DNA from: a virus
Direction: 5' to 3' (one strand)
IMG/VR virus record: IMGVR_UViG_3300020463_000067
Location: 1 to 33,654 of that record
Length of the DNA stretch: 33,654 bases
The notes beneath the pieces are model-generated. The model did no database searches and was not told the DNA's origin. It was given only the letters and a program-made list of their open reading frames with translations. Each line of letters opens with the position of its first letter. The stretch's first letter is position 1. Positions 1-8,882 of the stretch are shown one piece after another. Made by a program: the position numbers and the translations under genes.

Positions 1-2454
1 CCTAACCCCTGCCCCTGCCAATACCAATGGAGCACCCGCCGCTTGTCCTAACGCACTAGAACCGCCAAGGTTTGCACCACCTATTCTAACTAAAAGATCA
101 AAGAATATATCTTCTTTACCTAATAGATTTTCAAACTGATCTGTGTTTGCCAATGCGCTTTCAAACTCTTTTGTCTTGGCTATTAACCGATCAACGTTTT
201 TCATTTGCTGTGAGTTAAACAAGCCGTTTACCATCAAGCTCTGCCTCACAGTCTGATTGCCTGTTTTAGCGTTTAATATTTGCTCAAGCCTGTTGCCGGA
301 TATCATTCCTGATCCAGTAGAGGCGCTGTCTAACAGTGTCTCGTACACACCATATCGTAGGCCGTCCATGACGCTTGGATCTTTAGATCTTTTGGCAAGC
401 CTCGCTACATCCCTGATGCCCCCTGCAACGTCATTTGATTTTAAAACGTTCAAAACAAACTCATTTACGTTGTTTGTGCCTAGCACCTTGGCTGTAGTAG
501 ACTTTGTTCTTGCAAACTTAGTCCCATCTTGGGCTTGCTTGGTTACTCTTTCAGCTAATCGTGCGGCCGTTTCAGTGCTTCTAAAAGAGTCGGTCAAACC
601 TAAGTCTTGTATTGTTTGAGCGTTGGATCTAATAAAGTTATCAAGTTTTTGCGGATTTACAGATCCATCATAATTTGTAGCGTCATTTGCAAAAGATTGT
701 AAAAATCTTTGCTGCAACTGCATCATATTACCAGATTGAACTCCAACCTGATCTGGGACACTGGCATTTCGTAATGCTTGCAAATTTAGTAATGTTTGCT
801 GATCTTGCCCACTTCTTGCAACGTCTAGCGTTCTAGTAGGATCAACAGTTATACCCCCATCAAGATCAAAACCTAGTGTTTTTCCTACAAAACCCTGAGT
901 AAACTTCTTATTAAGTTCTCGTGAAAACTCTCTTGCTGTTTTAGCTATATCACCAGCAACAGGATCTAAGTCGTTAAGTATAGCATCAGAAATTTCACGA
1001 TACATTCTTGCATCACCGAATTTCTTTTGTGCTCTAGCTTCTCTTCCAAGCTCTAGGTAACGACTTCTTGTCCGTAACAGATTGCCAGTTGTAGTTTCAC
1101 CCTTACCAAGTTTTTTCTTTTTCTGAACTTTCTTTATGTCTTTTATAACCGATTGAAGTGGGTTTGGTAATTCTTCACCAGAGGCAAGAGACGCTTTAAC
1201 TTTATCAAATGTCTTCAGCGTATTTTTAGCTTGCACTGTAAGATCGCGCTTAACACCTGACCAAAGTTGATTTTCCGTTTTTCTTGCTGTTTTAAGAGCC
1301 GTTTCTACAATATCTCTTGCCTGTGAGTTTACTTGAGCACGATCAACATTAGGCATATTGGTTGCCTGTAAATCTTGCGCCCTTTTTGCAGCGGTTTTTA
1401 CACGTTCGTCCAAGGATTGTACTAGGTAATCTTGTCTAGCTTGTGCCGCTAGTCTTACCAATTCAGGATCACCACTTGTTATTGCAGAACGGTAAGCATC
1501 ATTAAATTCATTAATAGCTTTCTGCGTTTGCTTGGCTATATCCTCACTAATTTGACCACTAGACCTAACAAGCTCATTCTCAATTGCTAAAAAGCCTTGG
1601 TTTCCTGTGACCTGTCCGGCTGTGCCACCGCCTTTGGCCTGTCTTAACTTTTTAGCTTCAGCGGTAAGATCTGCACCACGTTTTAACTGATCTGTCTGTA
1701 CTAAATTAGCCGCCTCTCTTTGCCTACCGCTTGGCGTCAACGTGCCTAATGCTCTTGTAAGGTTAGCAGTTAGAGTTGGCAAAACAGTTGATAAAACAAC
1801 AGGAGAAAATGCCCCTGCTAATTCTCCATACATTCTAGTTGTCGGATCACCTGGATTAACTTGCTCTGCAACACCCGCACCAAGAGAAGGCCCAAGGGCT
1901 AGTCCTGTTTCTACCGCCGCTGTAGTTCCTGGGTTTGCCGCCGTAGTCTTTATTATATCGTCAACAGTTTGTAATACTATATTTGATTTTGGTGCAGCTT
2001 TAGCTGTCGCGTCTAATGCTGATACTTTTTTTGCCGCGCCAAAAACAGGAAGTATCGTTCCGACTGTTTGACCAAAAACCTCACCGCCTTGAGCAAATGG
2101 TCTTTGATCTTTTGGTAAGTCCTCAATGTCTTTGTAACCTAAATCTAGTAAGCCTGACATTGTGTTTCTTATAGATTGAGAACCGCCTATCGGGTTCTCA
2201 GTAATAGGTCCAAAACCTTGTTCACCAGGAAGTAAGTTTAATAACTTTGGTAACTGATTTATTGCGTCAACAGGAGCACCAAGAACATCAGCCAATAACC
2301 CCGAGTTAATTCCTCTTCCTGTCGCTTCAACTCTTTCCCCGAGCGACGATTTATACACCTCAAGAAAAGCGTCTTTAACAGTTTCAAAATCAGGTGTTCC
2401 CTTCTTGTCTTGGTTATTGCCAAGCCATCGAGCTAATTCATCAGCGGTAGACAT
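1..2454 (-). CDS. Large internal virion / DNA-ejection protein, N-terminal 818 residues (gene continues across the contig join)
   Basis: The ATG is at 2454, 2 nt after the TGA of the preceding gene, and the frame stays open to position 1. Its last codon here (Arg, 3-1) is the same codon as 33639-33637, where the frame continues to a stop at 33427, giving about 887 residues in all. It starts MSTADELARWLGNNQ, has a Gly/Ala-rich hydrophobic stretch near residues 140-190, and then a long helical, Lys/Gln-rich body with coiled-coil character. I see no transglycosylase motif. Size, composition and place after two other late structural genes fit the large internal protein that podoviruses eject with their DNA (P22 gp16 type). 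The function is inferred from position; I recognise no named domain. Confidence 0.7.
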   Translation of the reverse strand, partial: MSTADELARWLGNNQDKKGTPDFETVKDAFLEVYKSSLGERVEATGRGINSGLLADVLGAPVDAINQLPKLLNLLPGEQGFGPITENPIGGSQSIRNTMSGLLDLGYKDIEDLPKDQRPFAQGGEVFGQTVGTILPVFGAAKKVSALDATAKAAPKSNIVLQTVDDIIKTTAANPGTTAAVETGLALGPSLGAGVAEQVNPGDPTTRMYGELAGAFSPVVLSTVLPTLTANLTRALGTLTPSGRQREAANLVQTDQLKRGADLTAEAKKLRQAKGGGTAGQVTGNQGFLAIENELVRSSGQISEDIAKQTQKAINEFNDAYRSAITSGDPELVRLAAQARQDYLVQSLDERVKTAAKRAQDLQATNMPNVDRAQVNSQARDIVETALKTARKTENQLWSGVKRDLTVQAKNTLKTFDKVKASLASGEELPNPLQSVIKDIKKVQKKKKLGKGETTTGNLLRTRSRYLELGREARAQKKFGDARMYREISDAILNDLDPVAGDIAKTAREFSRELNKKFTQGFVGKTLGFDLDGGITVDPTRTLDVARSGQDQQTLLNLQALRNASVPDQVGVQSGNMMQLQQRFLQSFANDATNYDGSVNPQKLDNFIRSNAQTIQDLGLTDSFRSTETAARLAERVTKQAQDGTKFARTKSTTAKVLGTNNVNEFVLNVLKSNDVAGGIRDVARLAKRSKDPSVMDGLRYGVYETLLDSASTGSGMISGNRLEQILNAKTGNQTVRQSLMVNGLFNSQQMKNVDRLIAKTKEFESALANTDQFENLLGKEDIFFDLLVRIGGANLGGSSALGQAAGAPLVLAGAGVR

Positions 2455-2456
2455 TA

Positions 2457-4109
2457 TCACCCACCCCTTCTTATAATTTCTAAAGCTTTATCAACATTAG
2501 AGGATTTGGTACCGTAATCTCTTTCAAACTCAATTAAAGACTCTCTTAGACTTGCGATTAAGTTTGGAAATGTGTTGATAACATTTAGAGATAATGTTCT
2601 TTGAGTAGCCGTTAATCCCTCTGACTTTTGCGCTGATACTGCTTCTCTGAGTTTTTGTTCTAAAATCGGCACTAATCTCTCAATCTTTGATTTCATTACA
2701 GAGTCATTGTCATTGTCTTTCGGCAAAATACGTTTTACGTCTTGTTGCGTTCTTACTGACCCCTGCGAACTTATTTGCTTAACTAAATTAGGCATAACAA
2801 GGCTTTCTAAAGCCGCTAGATTAGTTTTCTCATCTGTCCTATCTGGAAAAGCTGTGGCAGTTACAAAGCCCAATCCCTTGTTTAAAATATCCCTAAACAC
2901 CCCAGGAACATCACCCCCCGCCGCTAATGGAATATTTATAGATGATATTGGAGATTGGCTAGCGTCACCAACTGGTATTTCAAGCCCATCACCACTTAGA
3001 TTGTTTGTTTGCTCAATTTTTGTTGGGGCTTTTATTGCACCTTGACTAGTAGCACTATCAATAAGGTCTTGTTGAGTAGCTTCATCTAGAGCGAAAACCG
3101 TTCCGGCAGGGATTGTTCTACCATTTATAGTAACATCTTTTGTAGATGAAAGATTTACTAAACTTGTTGACTTAGGATCTTTTGGCGTGATGCCATAAAG
3201 TGCTTTATTCCACTCTGTTGATCCCTGTGTAATTCCATCCTCAAGTAAAGACTCACGTTTTTCTTTAAATACGCTTGGCTCAGTGTCTTTAATGCCAAAC
3301 AATGCTTGATTATACTCATCTGTTCCTTCATTAAACCCACTTGAAATTAGAGCTTGTCGTTTTTCTGCAAAAGCAGATTCCCTTTCAGGAGTAATGTTAA
3401 ATAACGCTTGTAGATAATCTGCACTTCCTTCTTCTACTCCCGCATCAATCAATGCTTTTTTCTTTTCTACAAAAGACGAATCTTTGTCTGGGGTAATATT
3501 AAACATAGATTTGTTGTATTTAAGAGTACCAGGAAGTATACCCGCACCTTTTAAAAGGTTACTTTTCTCTTGTAGGGTAGATAAGGTTTCTGTTTTTACT
3601 GCATTAGGGAAAACTCTTTCCCCTTGGTTTGGACCGTCTGTGTAACGCAAGAACCCATCAACCCCTTTAGCTGTTCCTGGCTTTGCCTTTGCTGTGGGAT
3701 TAGCAAGAACATTAACTTGACCAGTTGTGTCATTAATCTGTGCCACCGTTCCATCTGAAAAGCCTCTAGTCTTTATTTCTTCAGCATTAAGATTTCTAAA
3801 CTTATTTGTTGGTTTACGCTTTTCCGCTTCTATGTTTGCAATCAGTCTTACCGCATCTTCAGGGCTAGCGTTTATCAGTTGCTGCATTCTTGGATCATCA
3901 CCGTATTGTTCTGCTAGTTGCAGTAGAGCCGCCTTACGCCGTTTGTCCTCTTCCATCTCCTGAAAGCTACCATATGTGCCTATTCCGGCTTGTATGGCTT
4001 GCAAAGGGTTTTGCCCATCTAATAGCCCAACACCAGTAGTAAGCAGCCCAAGATTTGCGGGCATACCAAGTTGACCAAATCTGTTATTAAAGTTGTCAAA
4101 AATGCCCAT
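2457..4109 (-). CDS. Internal virion / ejection protein with four 34-residue repeats
   Basis: A 550-residue late protein. The start MGIFDNFNNRFGQLG is followed by a Gly/Leu-rich segment (about 15-48), a charged helical stretch (50-115) and then four tandem 34-residue repeats at residues 179-314. The repeats follow the pattern EKxxxLxxxGxxxGxxxYxxALFxITP. The C-terminal third is helical and basic. The ATG overlaps the end of the preceding gene by one base (TAATG), so the two are translationally coupled. Composition and neighbours suggest one of the proteins ejected with the genome. I do not recognise a catalytic domain and the exact role is not shown by sequence. Confidence 0.65.
   Translation of the reverse strand: MGIFDNFNNRFGQLGMPANLGLLTTGVGLLDGQNPLQAIQAGIGTYGSFQEMEEDKRRKAALLQLAEQYGDDPRMQQLINASPEDAVRLIANIEAEKRKPTNKFRNLNAEEIKTRGFSDGTVAQINDTTGQVNVLANPTAKAKPGTAKGVDGFLRYTDGPNQGERVFPNAVKTETLSTLQEKSNLLKGAGILPGTLKYNKSMFNITPDKDSSFVEKKKALIDAGVEEGSADYLQALFNITPERESAFAEKRQALISSGFNEGTDEYNQALFGIKDTEPSVFKEKRESLLEDGITQGSTEWNKALYGITPKDPKSTSLVNLSSTKDVTINGRTIPAGTVFALDEATQQDLIDSATSQGAIKAPTKIEQTNNLSGDGLEIPVGDASQSPISSINIPLAAGGDVPGVFRDILNKGLGFVTATAFPDRTDEKTNLAALESLVMPNLVKQISSQGSVRTQQDVKRILPKDNDNDSVMKSKIERLVPILEQKLREAVSAQKSEGLTATQRTLSLNVINTFPNLIASLRESLIEFERDYGTKSSNVDKALEIIRRGG
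3168..3575 (-). repeat. Four tandem 102-bp coding repeats (34 aa each)
   Basis: Inside the 550-residue protein, residues 179-212, 213-246, 247-280 and 281-314 align end to end without gaps. Conserved positions are EK at 3-4, L at 7, G at 12, G at 16, Y or W at 20, and the motif A/M-L/F-F/Y-x-I near 24-27. The units are diverged at DNA level, so this is an old protein repeat and not a recent duplication. Confidence 0.85.
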
Positions 4110-5317
4110 TATATCGCCCCCATCACTTCATTACTCAACGCTGCATAATCAAGCATCAAAAAGCCTGTTGGGTGTCTATAAACATGTTCAGGATAAAGTT
4201 TTCGTGCCTCTTGAGCCATGAAACCTTCCGTTGGGTAAATTTCAAAATGGTGTCTTTTAGCTGTTTTGTTCCATTTCCAACGGTAGACATTCAATCCGTT
4301 AGGATGCTTACCAAGCAACTCAACGTCTTCTTTCAGCCTATTATCGGAAAACAGCGCAAGAATCGTACCCATCGTGGTTCCCATAGCAGGGGTTAATGCA
4401 GGGATTGAACTAGCTAAAGTTGCCCCTGTTAAAGCCCCACCCGCTGCTTTAGCTAAAGTTGATGGCCCACCGCCTGTCTGTGTGCTCGTCGTGCCAAACA
4501 TGCCTTGACCCATACCAGACGCACCAAGAAGCGCATTAATACGGTTTTGATCAAGAACGTTTTGCTCTGCAACCCTAGCTCTTTCTCCATCAATAGCCGC
4601 TTGTGCAGGGGCTTGCTGCATTGCGCCAAGATCTTGTAACGTGCCAATTCTACTTTGATCAGCCGCAAGTAATCCTGGTAGTGCTTGTGCCGCTTGCAGA
4701 CGTAAGTTTCCAATGTTTAATCCAGTGGTTGCATCTCTTGATAAATCATCACCCGAAATCCTGCCTAACGCTTGCGCCGCTGATAATTGATTAGCTCTAT
4801 CTTGCTGTAAGTTTCGTGCAAGTATCGGTGCAGCCGCACTTGTAATCCCTGCGCCAAGAGCACCGCCAAATGAATCTGACCCTAACCTACCGCCCAAGGC
4901 ATATTGAGAAGTTGCTTTATCAACCGCACCAGAAACGGCATTGGCTAATTGTTGCTCCAAATATGGGTTTGTGGTTTCAGTTGAAGCAAGTTGCCCAAGT
5001 AATCCAGTTGCAAGATTTTGCGTTCCAACGTCCACACCTACATTTCCCGACGCTAAATCACCAAACGTGTTCTGGGCTTGGTTTATGTAATCTGGACGTG
5101 ATATTAAACCACCCGCGTTTGTTAAAGCAGCCGTTTGCAAAGGTGAAAAGTCTGCCATTGCAGGACCACTGTAGGCCATTGGATTAAAGCTATCTGTGGC
5201 CTCAAATGCAGACTGAAATGGGTTAAAATCTGTATACGCTGCCTCTAATGCCGCCTCTACTGCAGGGGGTAGAGCCTGAACATTTGTTACAGTTTGGTTT
5301 CCACTTCCTTTACCCAT
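4109..5317 (-). CDS. DNA-transfer/ejection-like virion protein with C-terminal S74-type chaperone domain
   Basis: About 402 residues. The first 320 are Ala/Gly/Gln-rich and helical, like P22-type DNA transfer proteins, with a hydrophobic stretch around residues 292-325. The last 75 resemble the intramolecular chaperone (peptidase S74) of phage fibres: SDNRLKEDV, then NGLNVYRWKW, then GFMAQE and GFLMLDYAALSNEV. The Ser-Asp-Arg-Lys entry motif of S74 is present as SDNRLK. I chose the ATG at 5317, with AAGGAA about 8 nt upstream; a GTG one codon earlier is possible. It overlaps the preceding gene by 8 nt. S74 is usually on fibres or spikes, so its presence on an internal-type protein is unusual. 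Confidence 0.65.
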   Translation of the reverse strand: MGKGSGNQTVTNVQALPPAVEAALEAAYTDFNPFQSAFEATDSFNPMAYSGPAMADFSPLQTAALTNAGGLISRPDYINQAQNTFGDLASGNVGVDVGTQNLATGLLGQLASTETTNPYLEQQLANAVSGAVDKATSQYALGGRLGSDSFGGALGAGITSAAAPILARNLQQDRANQLSAAQALGRISGDDLSRDATTGLNIGNLRLQAAQALPGLLAADQSRIGTLQDLGAMQQAPAQAAIDGERARVAEQNVLDQNRINALLGASGMGQGMFGTTSTQTGGGPSTLAKAAGGALTGATLASSIPALTPAMGTTMGTILALFSDNRLKEDVELLGKHPNGLNVYRWKWNKTAKRHHFEIYPTEGFMAQEARKLYPEHVYRHPTGFLMLDYAALSNEVMGAI

Positions 5318-5735
5318 CACTCAATTCCTTCTTAAATGTAATATAAGATTGTTCCCATCCATGCGGTTCTAAAAACTTTGACCATGCTCTACGCCCATAG
5401 CCCTCAAGATGAGAGCAATCATTTCGTCTTGCATGTTCCTCAATTGCCTCTTGTGCCATTCCTAACCATTCCTTCATTCTTGAACCGCCAATAAAATCCA
5501 TTGCGAGAGCTTTCCTTCGCGGATAATCAATTATTCTTGTAGTAATTACGCCGACAAACTCACCACTGTCCTCATCAAGCGCGACCCAAACGACATAAGC
5601 GCCCTTCAAAGACGCTTCATAAACATCGTTTATTCGTATTAATTCTGGGGAAAGACGTACTGCCTTATTCAACAACGGCGCTACATGCTGCCACACTTGA
5701 GGCAGTAACGGAGCACCAATTGGTACTATTTTCAT
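5310..5735 (-). CDS. Putative GNAT-like acetyltransferase-fold protein of the virion gene block
   Basis: 141 residues, predicted soluble. The layout resembles a GNAT fold: an N-terminal helix, strands VVWVALDEDSGEFVGVITTRII (about 49-69), an acceptor-like segment (DFIGGSRMKEW), a helix and a C-terminal strand ending in GWEQSYITFKKEL. The canonical acetyl-CoA loop (R/QxxGxG/A) is not clear; only GGSRM sits near its expected place. Similar small proteins occur in the tail and ejection block of marine podoviruses. It sits between two structural genes and overlaps the next by 8 nt, so a virion role is plausible. Enzymatic activity is unproven. Confidence 0.45.
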   Translation of the reverse strand: MKIVPIGAPLLPQVWQHVAPLLNKAVRLSPELIRINDVYEASLKGAYVVWVALDEDSGEFVGVITTRIIDYPRRKALAMDFIGGSRMKEWLGMAQEAIEEHARRNDCSHLEGYGRRAWSKFLEPHGWEQSYITFKKELSDG

Positions 5736-5737
5736 TT

Positions 5738-6061
5738 TTATCCAATGACTATGTATATAAACGTTCTGTCCGTCTGAGAGTTATTAGCGTGAGTTATTGT
5801 AAAACTCTGCTTTGCTCTCGCTGATAGGAACATCGTGCCGCCGCCTTGTTCAGCCGCTGCATTTGCTGTTGTCGGGGTGAAAACAATAACGCTCTCACTA
5901 CCCACTCTATAATCTGTAAACGTTGTGCTTGCTGCACTCGCACCGAGCGTGACTGAACCCGCTGCATTTATCTTGCCGTCCACCAAGAGATTAACAACAT
6001 TTGCCGTTTCTCTAGGTGAGCCACCGCTTGCCGGAAGCTTTACATAATTTATCTCTGTCAT
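5738..6061 (-). CDS. Small structural protein, hypothetical
   Basis: 107 residues, Ala/Thr/Ser-rich and probably all-beta. It starts MTEINYVKLPASGG and ends in a strand pattern (SFTITHANNSQTDRTFIYIVIG). Its ATG overlaps the end of the tail-hub gene (4 nt), indicating translational coupling. The small beta-rich form suggests a tail accessory or fibre-adaptor protein, but I recognise no family. Confidence 0.6.
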   Translation of the reverse strand: MTEINYVKLPASGGSPRETANVVNLLVDGKINAAGSVTLGASAASTTFTDYRVGSESVIVFTPTTANAAAEQGGGTMFLSARAKQSFTITHANNSQTDRTFIYIVIG

Positions 6062-7518
6062 CGTCTGCCAAGCGTCACCGCGTCCACGTCAACACCAAGC
6101 GCATATCTCCAAGTGCCACTCGCATTTACTCTGACCCTGTGATAGCGCCCATGTGTTCTAACAGGACAAACATTATCATTACTCAATGTAACTGCACTTC
6201 CGAACACTGGTGAGTCCACTTGTCGGGATCTCGAACCAACTTGAACACTAACAGTTGGGACCGTATCATTTGCTGTTACATAAGGGGTTACGCTTCTCAA
6301 CATTGATTGACGCATTGGAGCCGTTTCAAACTCGCTCGTTTCAATCACTGCATCTAACTGAGAGCCTGTTAAGGTTTGTAACTTTTTATCCTTACTTGCC
6401 GATAACTGAAAAAAACCACCCGCATAAAAGCGAGAGTCCAAGGAAGTCGTAAGAGCATCTATCGAACTACTTAAACTGTCTAAACCCTCTAAGGTTAAGT
6501 TTGGCGTTAATGAAGATCCCAGAAATTCGTGGTCTATATGTATAATTGACCATTTCTGTACAGCATAGTTATAAACCAAAATTCTATTTGGTTCACCTGT
6601 GCTTTCTCTATCTGCATAAGACCACATAACAGTTTGTGTTTCTGGATCTACAACGGAGCTTAATCTTTCTATGTATTGAAAATTCACATCATTAAAAAAG
6701 AAATTATCAACTTTATCCGCGCCAATAGGAACTGACTGATTGCCGTTGAAAAAGAAGAACCCATCGTCTGCAAGGTAGAACACCTGTGTTGGACCAAGTG
6801 CAGCAACAGAATTTGGGTAGTTACAACCATGCGCCGTTTCTACTTTCTCAAAAGTAAAAATCAAAGGAGAACCGACATATTGCATCCTGGCAATAGCCTT
6901 TTCTAATAACACAACGCCAAATTCGCCGCCCACCAAACCAGTAATATGACCCGCATCGGCAATATCTTGAAAGTCAGCTTGTGCAGCCCCAAGCGTCCAA
7001 GAATTAGAGTCATTGATCTGTGACCACCTCACTCTAGAGGTGTAAACATTACTACTATACGACACGTTTGCCGTAACGACAAAATCTCTAACTACTGCTA
7101 AATGCTTTGCAGCGGGTGAACCTGTGATATCAGCAAATGTAGAACTAGTACCGATTGTAAACTTTTGCAAAATATCGCTATCACTGCCACAAGCAATAAC
7201 ATCGTTACCAAAACGTACAAATCTCCATTGCTCATCACCAGACAAACTGTAGCTACCATTACTCACATCAGCCAACGCAAATGTGCCGTTGTTCATCTTG
7301 TAAAGTTTGCCTTGATCACCAACAAAAATAGAAACGGTATTACTGTTATCCTTTGTGGCGTAAATTCCACGAATACGATTATCAGCCGCCGAACTTACTT
7401 CAGACAATCCAAAAAACGGCCTATAACCTCTTGCCGCCGGGATAACATTTTTTGCAACTGTTACACCTGAATTTTTGAAATCTGACTGATCTGGCAACCA
7501 TTCACCAAAAGGTATCAT
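6058..7518 (-). CDS. P22 gp10-like tail hub / DNA-stabilisation protein (beta-propeller type)
   Basis: 486 residues, starting MIPFGEWLPDQSDFKNSG, then AKNVIPAARGYRPFFGL. This opening is typical of podovirus proteins that close the portal channel (P22 gp10 or analogous nozzle proteins). It is followed by repeated beta-strand blades, such as GIYATKDNSNTVSIFVGDQ, LYKMNNGTF, WRFVRFGNDVIAC and FYLADDGFFFFNG. Glycine turns and aromatic strand ends recur through about residue 380. It lies after the adaptor and fibre genes and before the ejection genes, the expected place. The assignment rests on the N-terminal pattern and fold-like repeats. Confidence 0.65.
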   Translation of the reverse strand: MIPFGEWLPDQSDFKNSGVTVAKNVIPAARGYRPFFGLSEVSSAADNRIRGIYATKDNSNTVSIFVGDQGKLYKMNNGTFALADVSNGSYSLSGDEQWRFVRFGNDVIACGSDSDILQKFTIGTSSTFADITGSPAAKHLAVVRDFVVTANVSYSSNVYTSRVRWSQINDSNSWTLGAAQADFQDIADAGHITGLVGGEFGVVLLEKAIARMQYVGSPLIFTFEKVETAHGCNYPNSVAALGPTQVFYLADDGFFFFNGNQSVPIGADKVDNFFFNDVNFQYIERLSSVVDPETQTVMWSYADRESTGEPNRILVYNYAVQKWSIIHIDHEFLGSSLTPNLTLEGLDSLSSSIDALTTSLDSRFYAGGFFQLSASKDKKLQTLTGSQLDAVIETSEFETAPMRQSMLRSVTPYVTANDTVPTVSVQVGSRSRQVDSPVFGSAVTLSNDNVCPVRTHGRYHRVRVNASGTWRYALGVDVDAVTLGRR

Positions 7519-7530
7519 ACTCTTATTCTC

Positions 7531-8634
7531 CTATGCCGCATCAGACCAAGTTCCAGAAGCATCTGAAATATCCGACCAACTTGGCGTATCATTTGATATG
7601 TCACCCCATGAGCCGGACGCTAAAGACTCATCTGACCAAGAAATACCCCCAAGAGTCTTATCGGACCAATTCCCCGCCGCCAACTCCTGATCATCCCAAA
7701 TGAATCTTGCAGGGAGAGTTGGCGCTCCTGTTATAATGTCCAAAGGCGTAAAATTGTGGCCCTGAGTGAACGGCAAGGTGTCAACAACTGGCGTAGCTGT
7801 TACATCTAACGGCACAAAGTTTGATATTACCGATACTGTCGCATTATCAACCACTGGTCTTAGCGAAACGGCGCTAGTAGAAACACTTATCGTGTTCCCC
7901 ATACCGTTGCCGTGAACGGTACAATAATATCTTAAGCTACTTGGTGCATCATAGGCAACGAGAATTGTTACTGTAGCACCCGACTGCCCTGTTACCCCTG
8001 ATACCGTTACGCCAGTTGAATAGCTGTTTCCAGAACCATCCTTAAACCGTAAAGGGTGTCCATCGAGAGTTGCGTCGCTAACGTCAAAAACATATTTTTG
8101 GCCCCTGACTAACGAAAGAGTTGGGTTACTTACTCCATCTATGTAAAACTTATTGCCGCCATTGTCAGCAACAGTAACGGTAAAAGTTGTAATCTCTGGG
8201 CCAAGTGAAGTTGCGGTTAATACGCTCGTAACGGCTACCGTTGCGCTATCAACAACAGGAGCTGCAGTTGTGATCTCGTTTGCCGTAAAAGCATGAACTA
8301 CTGCTACATCAACTTGATCAATAACTGGTGAGCTTGATGTAATATCATTCGCGGCAAAGTTAGATGTAACAGATACATCTAAATTATCTACAATTGGTGC
8401 TCCACAAACAATCTCTTGGGCAGGGATTGTCTCGCCCTCAAATACTGAAGCATTATCAACGACTGGCGTTGTTGTAATATCTTGAGGAACAAAATTACTG
8501 ACTACTGATACAGATACCGCATCAACAGTAGGCGTGGCAGTCGTAATATCATTAGCGGTAAGTGCGTAAACTACACTTTCATCTGCACCACTGTCAGCTA
8601 ATGGTGCACTGGCGAGTGGTGAAAAACCTAACAT
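7531..8634 (-). CDS. Repeat-rich virion protein with an embedded cupredoxin-like domain and C-terminal W-S-D repeats
   Basis: 367 residues in three parts. Residues about 25-145 and 255-305 carry degenerate repeats of roughly 23 residues (pattern ANDITTxxPxVDxxxVxVxxxF). Residues about 149-252 form a cupredoxin-like beta domain with LSLVRGQKYVFDVSD, DGHPLRF and RYYCTVHGNGMG. Candidate type 1 copper ligands are His193, Cys238, His241 and Met245. The last 55 residues have six Trp-centred units about 10 residues apart (IWDD, NWSD, SWSD, SWGD, SWSD, TWSD). No signal peptide is seen. It lies among tail genes and is probably an exposed fibre or decoration protein. Whether copper is bound is inference. 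Confidence 0.6.
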   Translation of the reverse strand: MLGFSPLASAPLADSGADESVVYALTANDITTATPTVDAVSVSVVSNFVPQDITTTPVVDNASVFEGETIPAQEIVCGAPIVDNLDVSVTSNFAANDITSSSPVIDQVDVAVVHAFTANEITTAAPVVDSATVAVTSVLTATSLGPEITTFTVTVADNGGNKFYIDGVSNPTLSLVRGQKYVFDVSDATLDGHPLRFKDGSGNSYSTGVTVSGVTGQSGATVTILVAYDAPSSLRYYCTVHGNGMGNTISVSTSAVSLRPVVDNATVSVISNFVPLDVTATPVVDTLPFTQGHNFTPLDIITGAPTLPARFIWDDQELAAGNWSDKTLGGISWSDESLASGSWGDISNDTPSWSDISDASGTWSDAA

Positions 8635-8637
8635 TTA

Positions 8638-8880
8638 TTATGATTTCCAGTAAGTACGGCCTGTGGCAATAACAGAATTTATGCGAGTCATATCCTTGCT
8701 TGCCTCTGACCACTTGCTATCTAAGACTTCGTTCTCAAGCATCATAACCTGATTACCTACTTGTTTCTTTTTTTCAGCATCTGTTTCGTGGTTCATTTTC
8801 AACCCACCAATGATGTTTTCAATATTGTCACAAGTGTGCAACAACGTCAGATAATCACGGTCTATTTCATTTACAGCCAT
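8638..8880 (-). CDS. Small hypothetical protein between fibre genes
   Basis: 80 residues, highly charged and alpha-helical (MAVNEIDRDYLTLLHTCDNIEN...). No membrane segment or known motif is visible. It is 2 nt downstream of the fibre gene and 3 nt upstream of the repeat protein, so it is part of the same late transcript. It could be a fibre chaperone or a minor virion protein. Confidence 0.6.
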   Translation of the reverse strand: MAVNEIDRDYLTLLHTCDNIENIIGGLKMNHETDAEKKKQVGNQVMMLENEVLDSKWSEASKDMTRINSVIATGRTYWKS

Positions 8881-8882
8881 TT

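Noticed and set aside
257-2071. Plus-strand frames at 257-619 and 1742-2071
   Set aside because: They are antisense to the long minus-strand ejection-protein frame, have no ribosome sites and are low-complexity hydrophobic.
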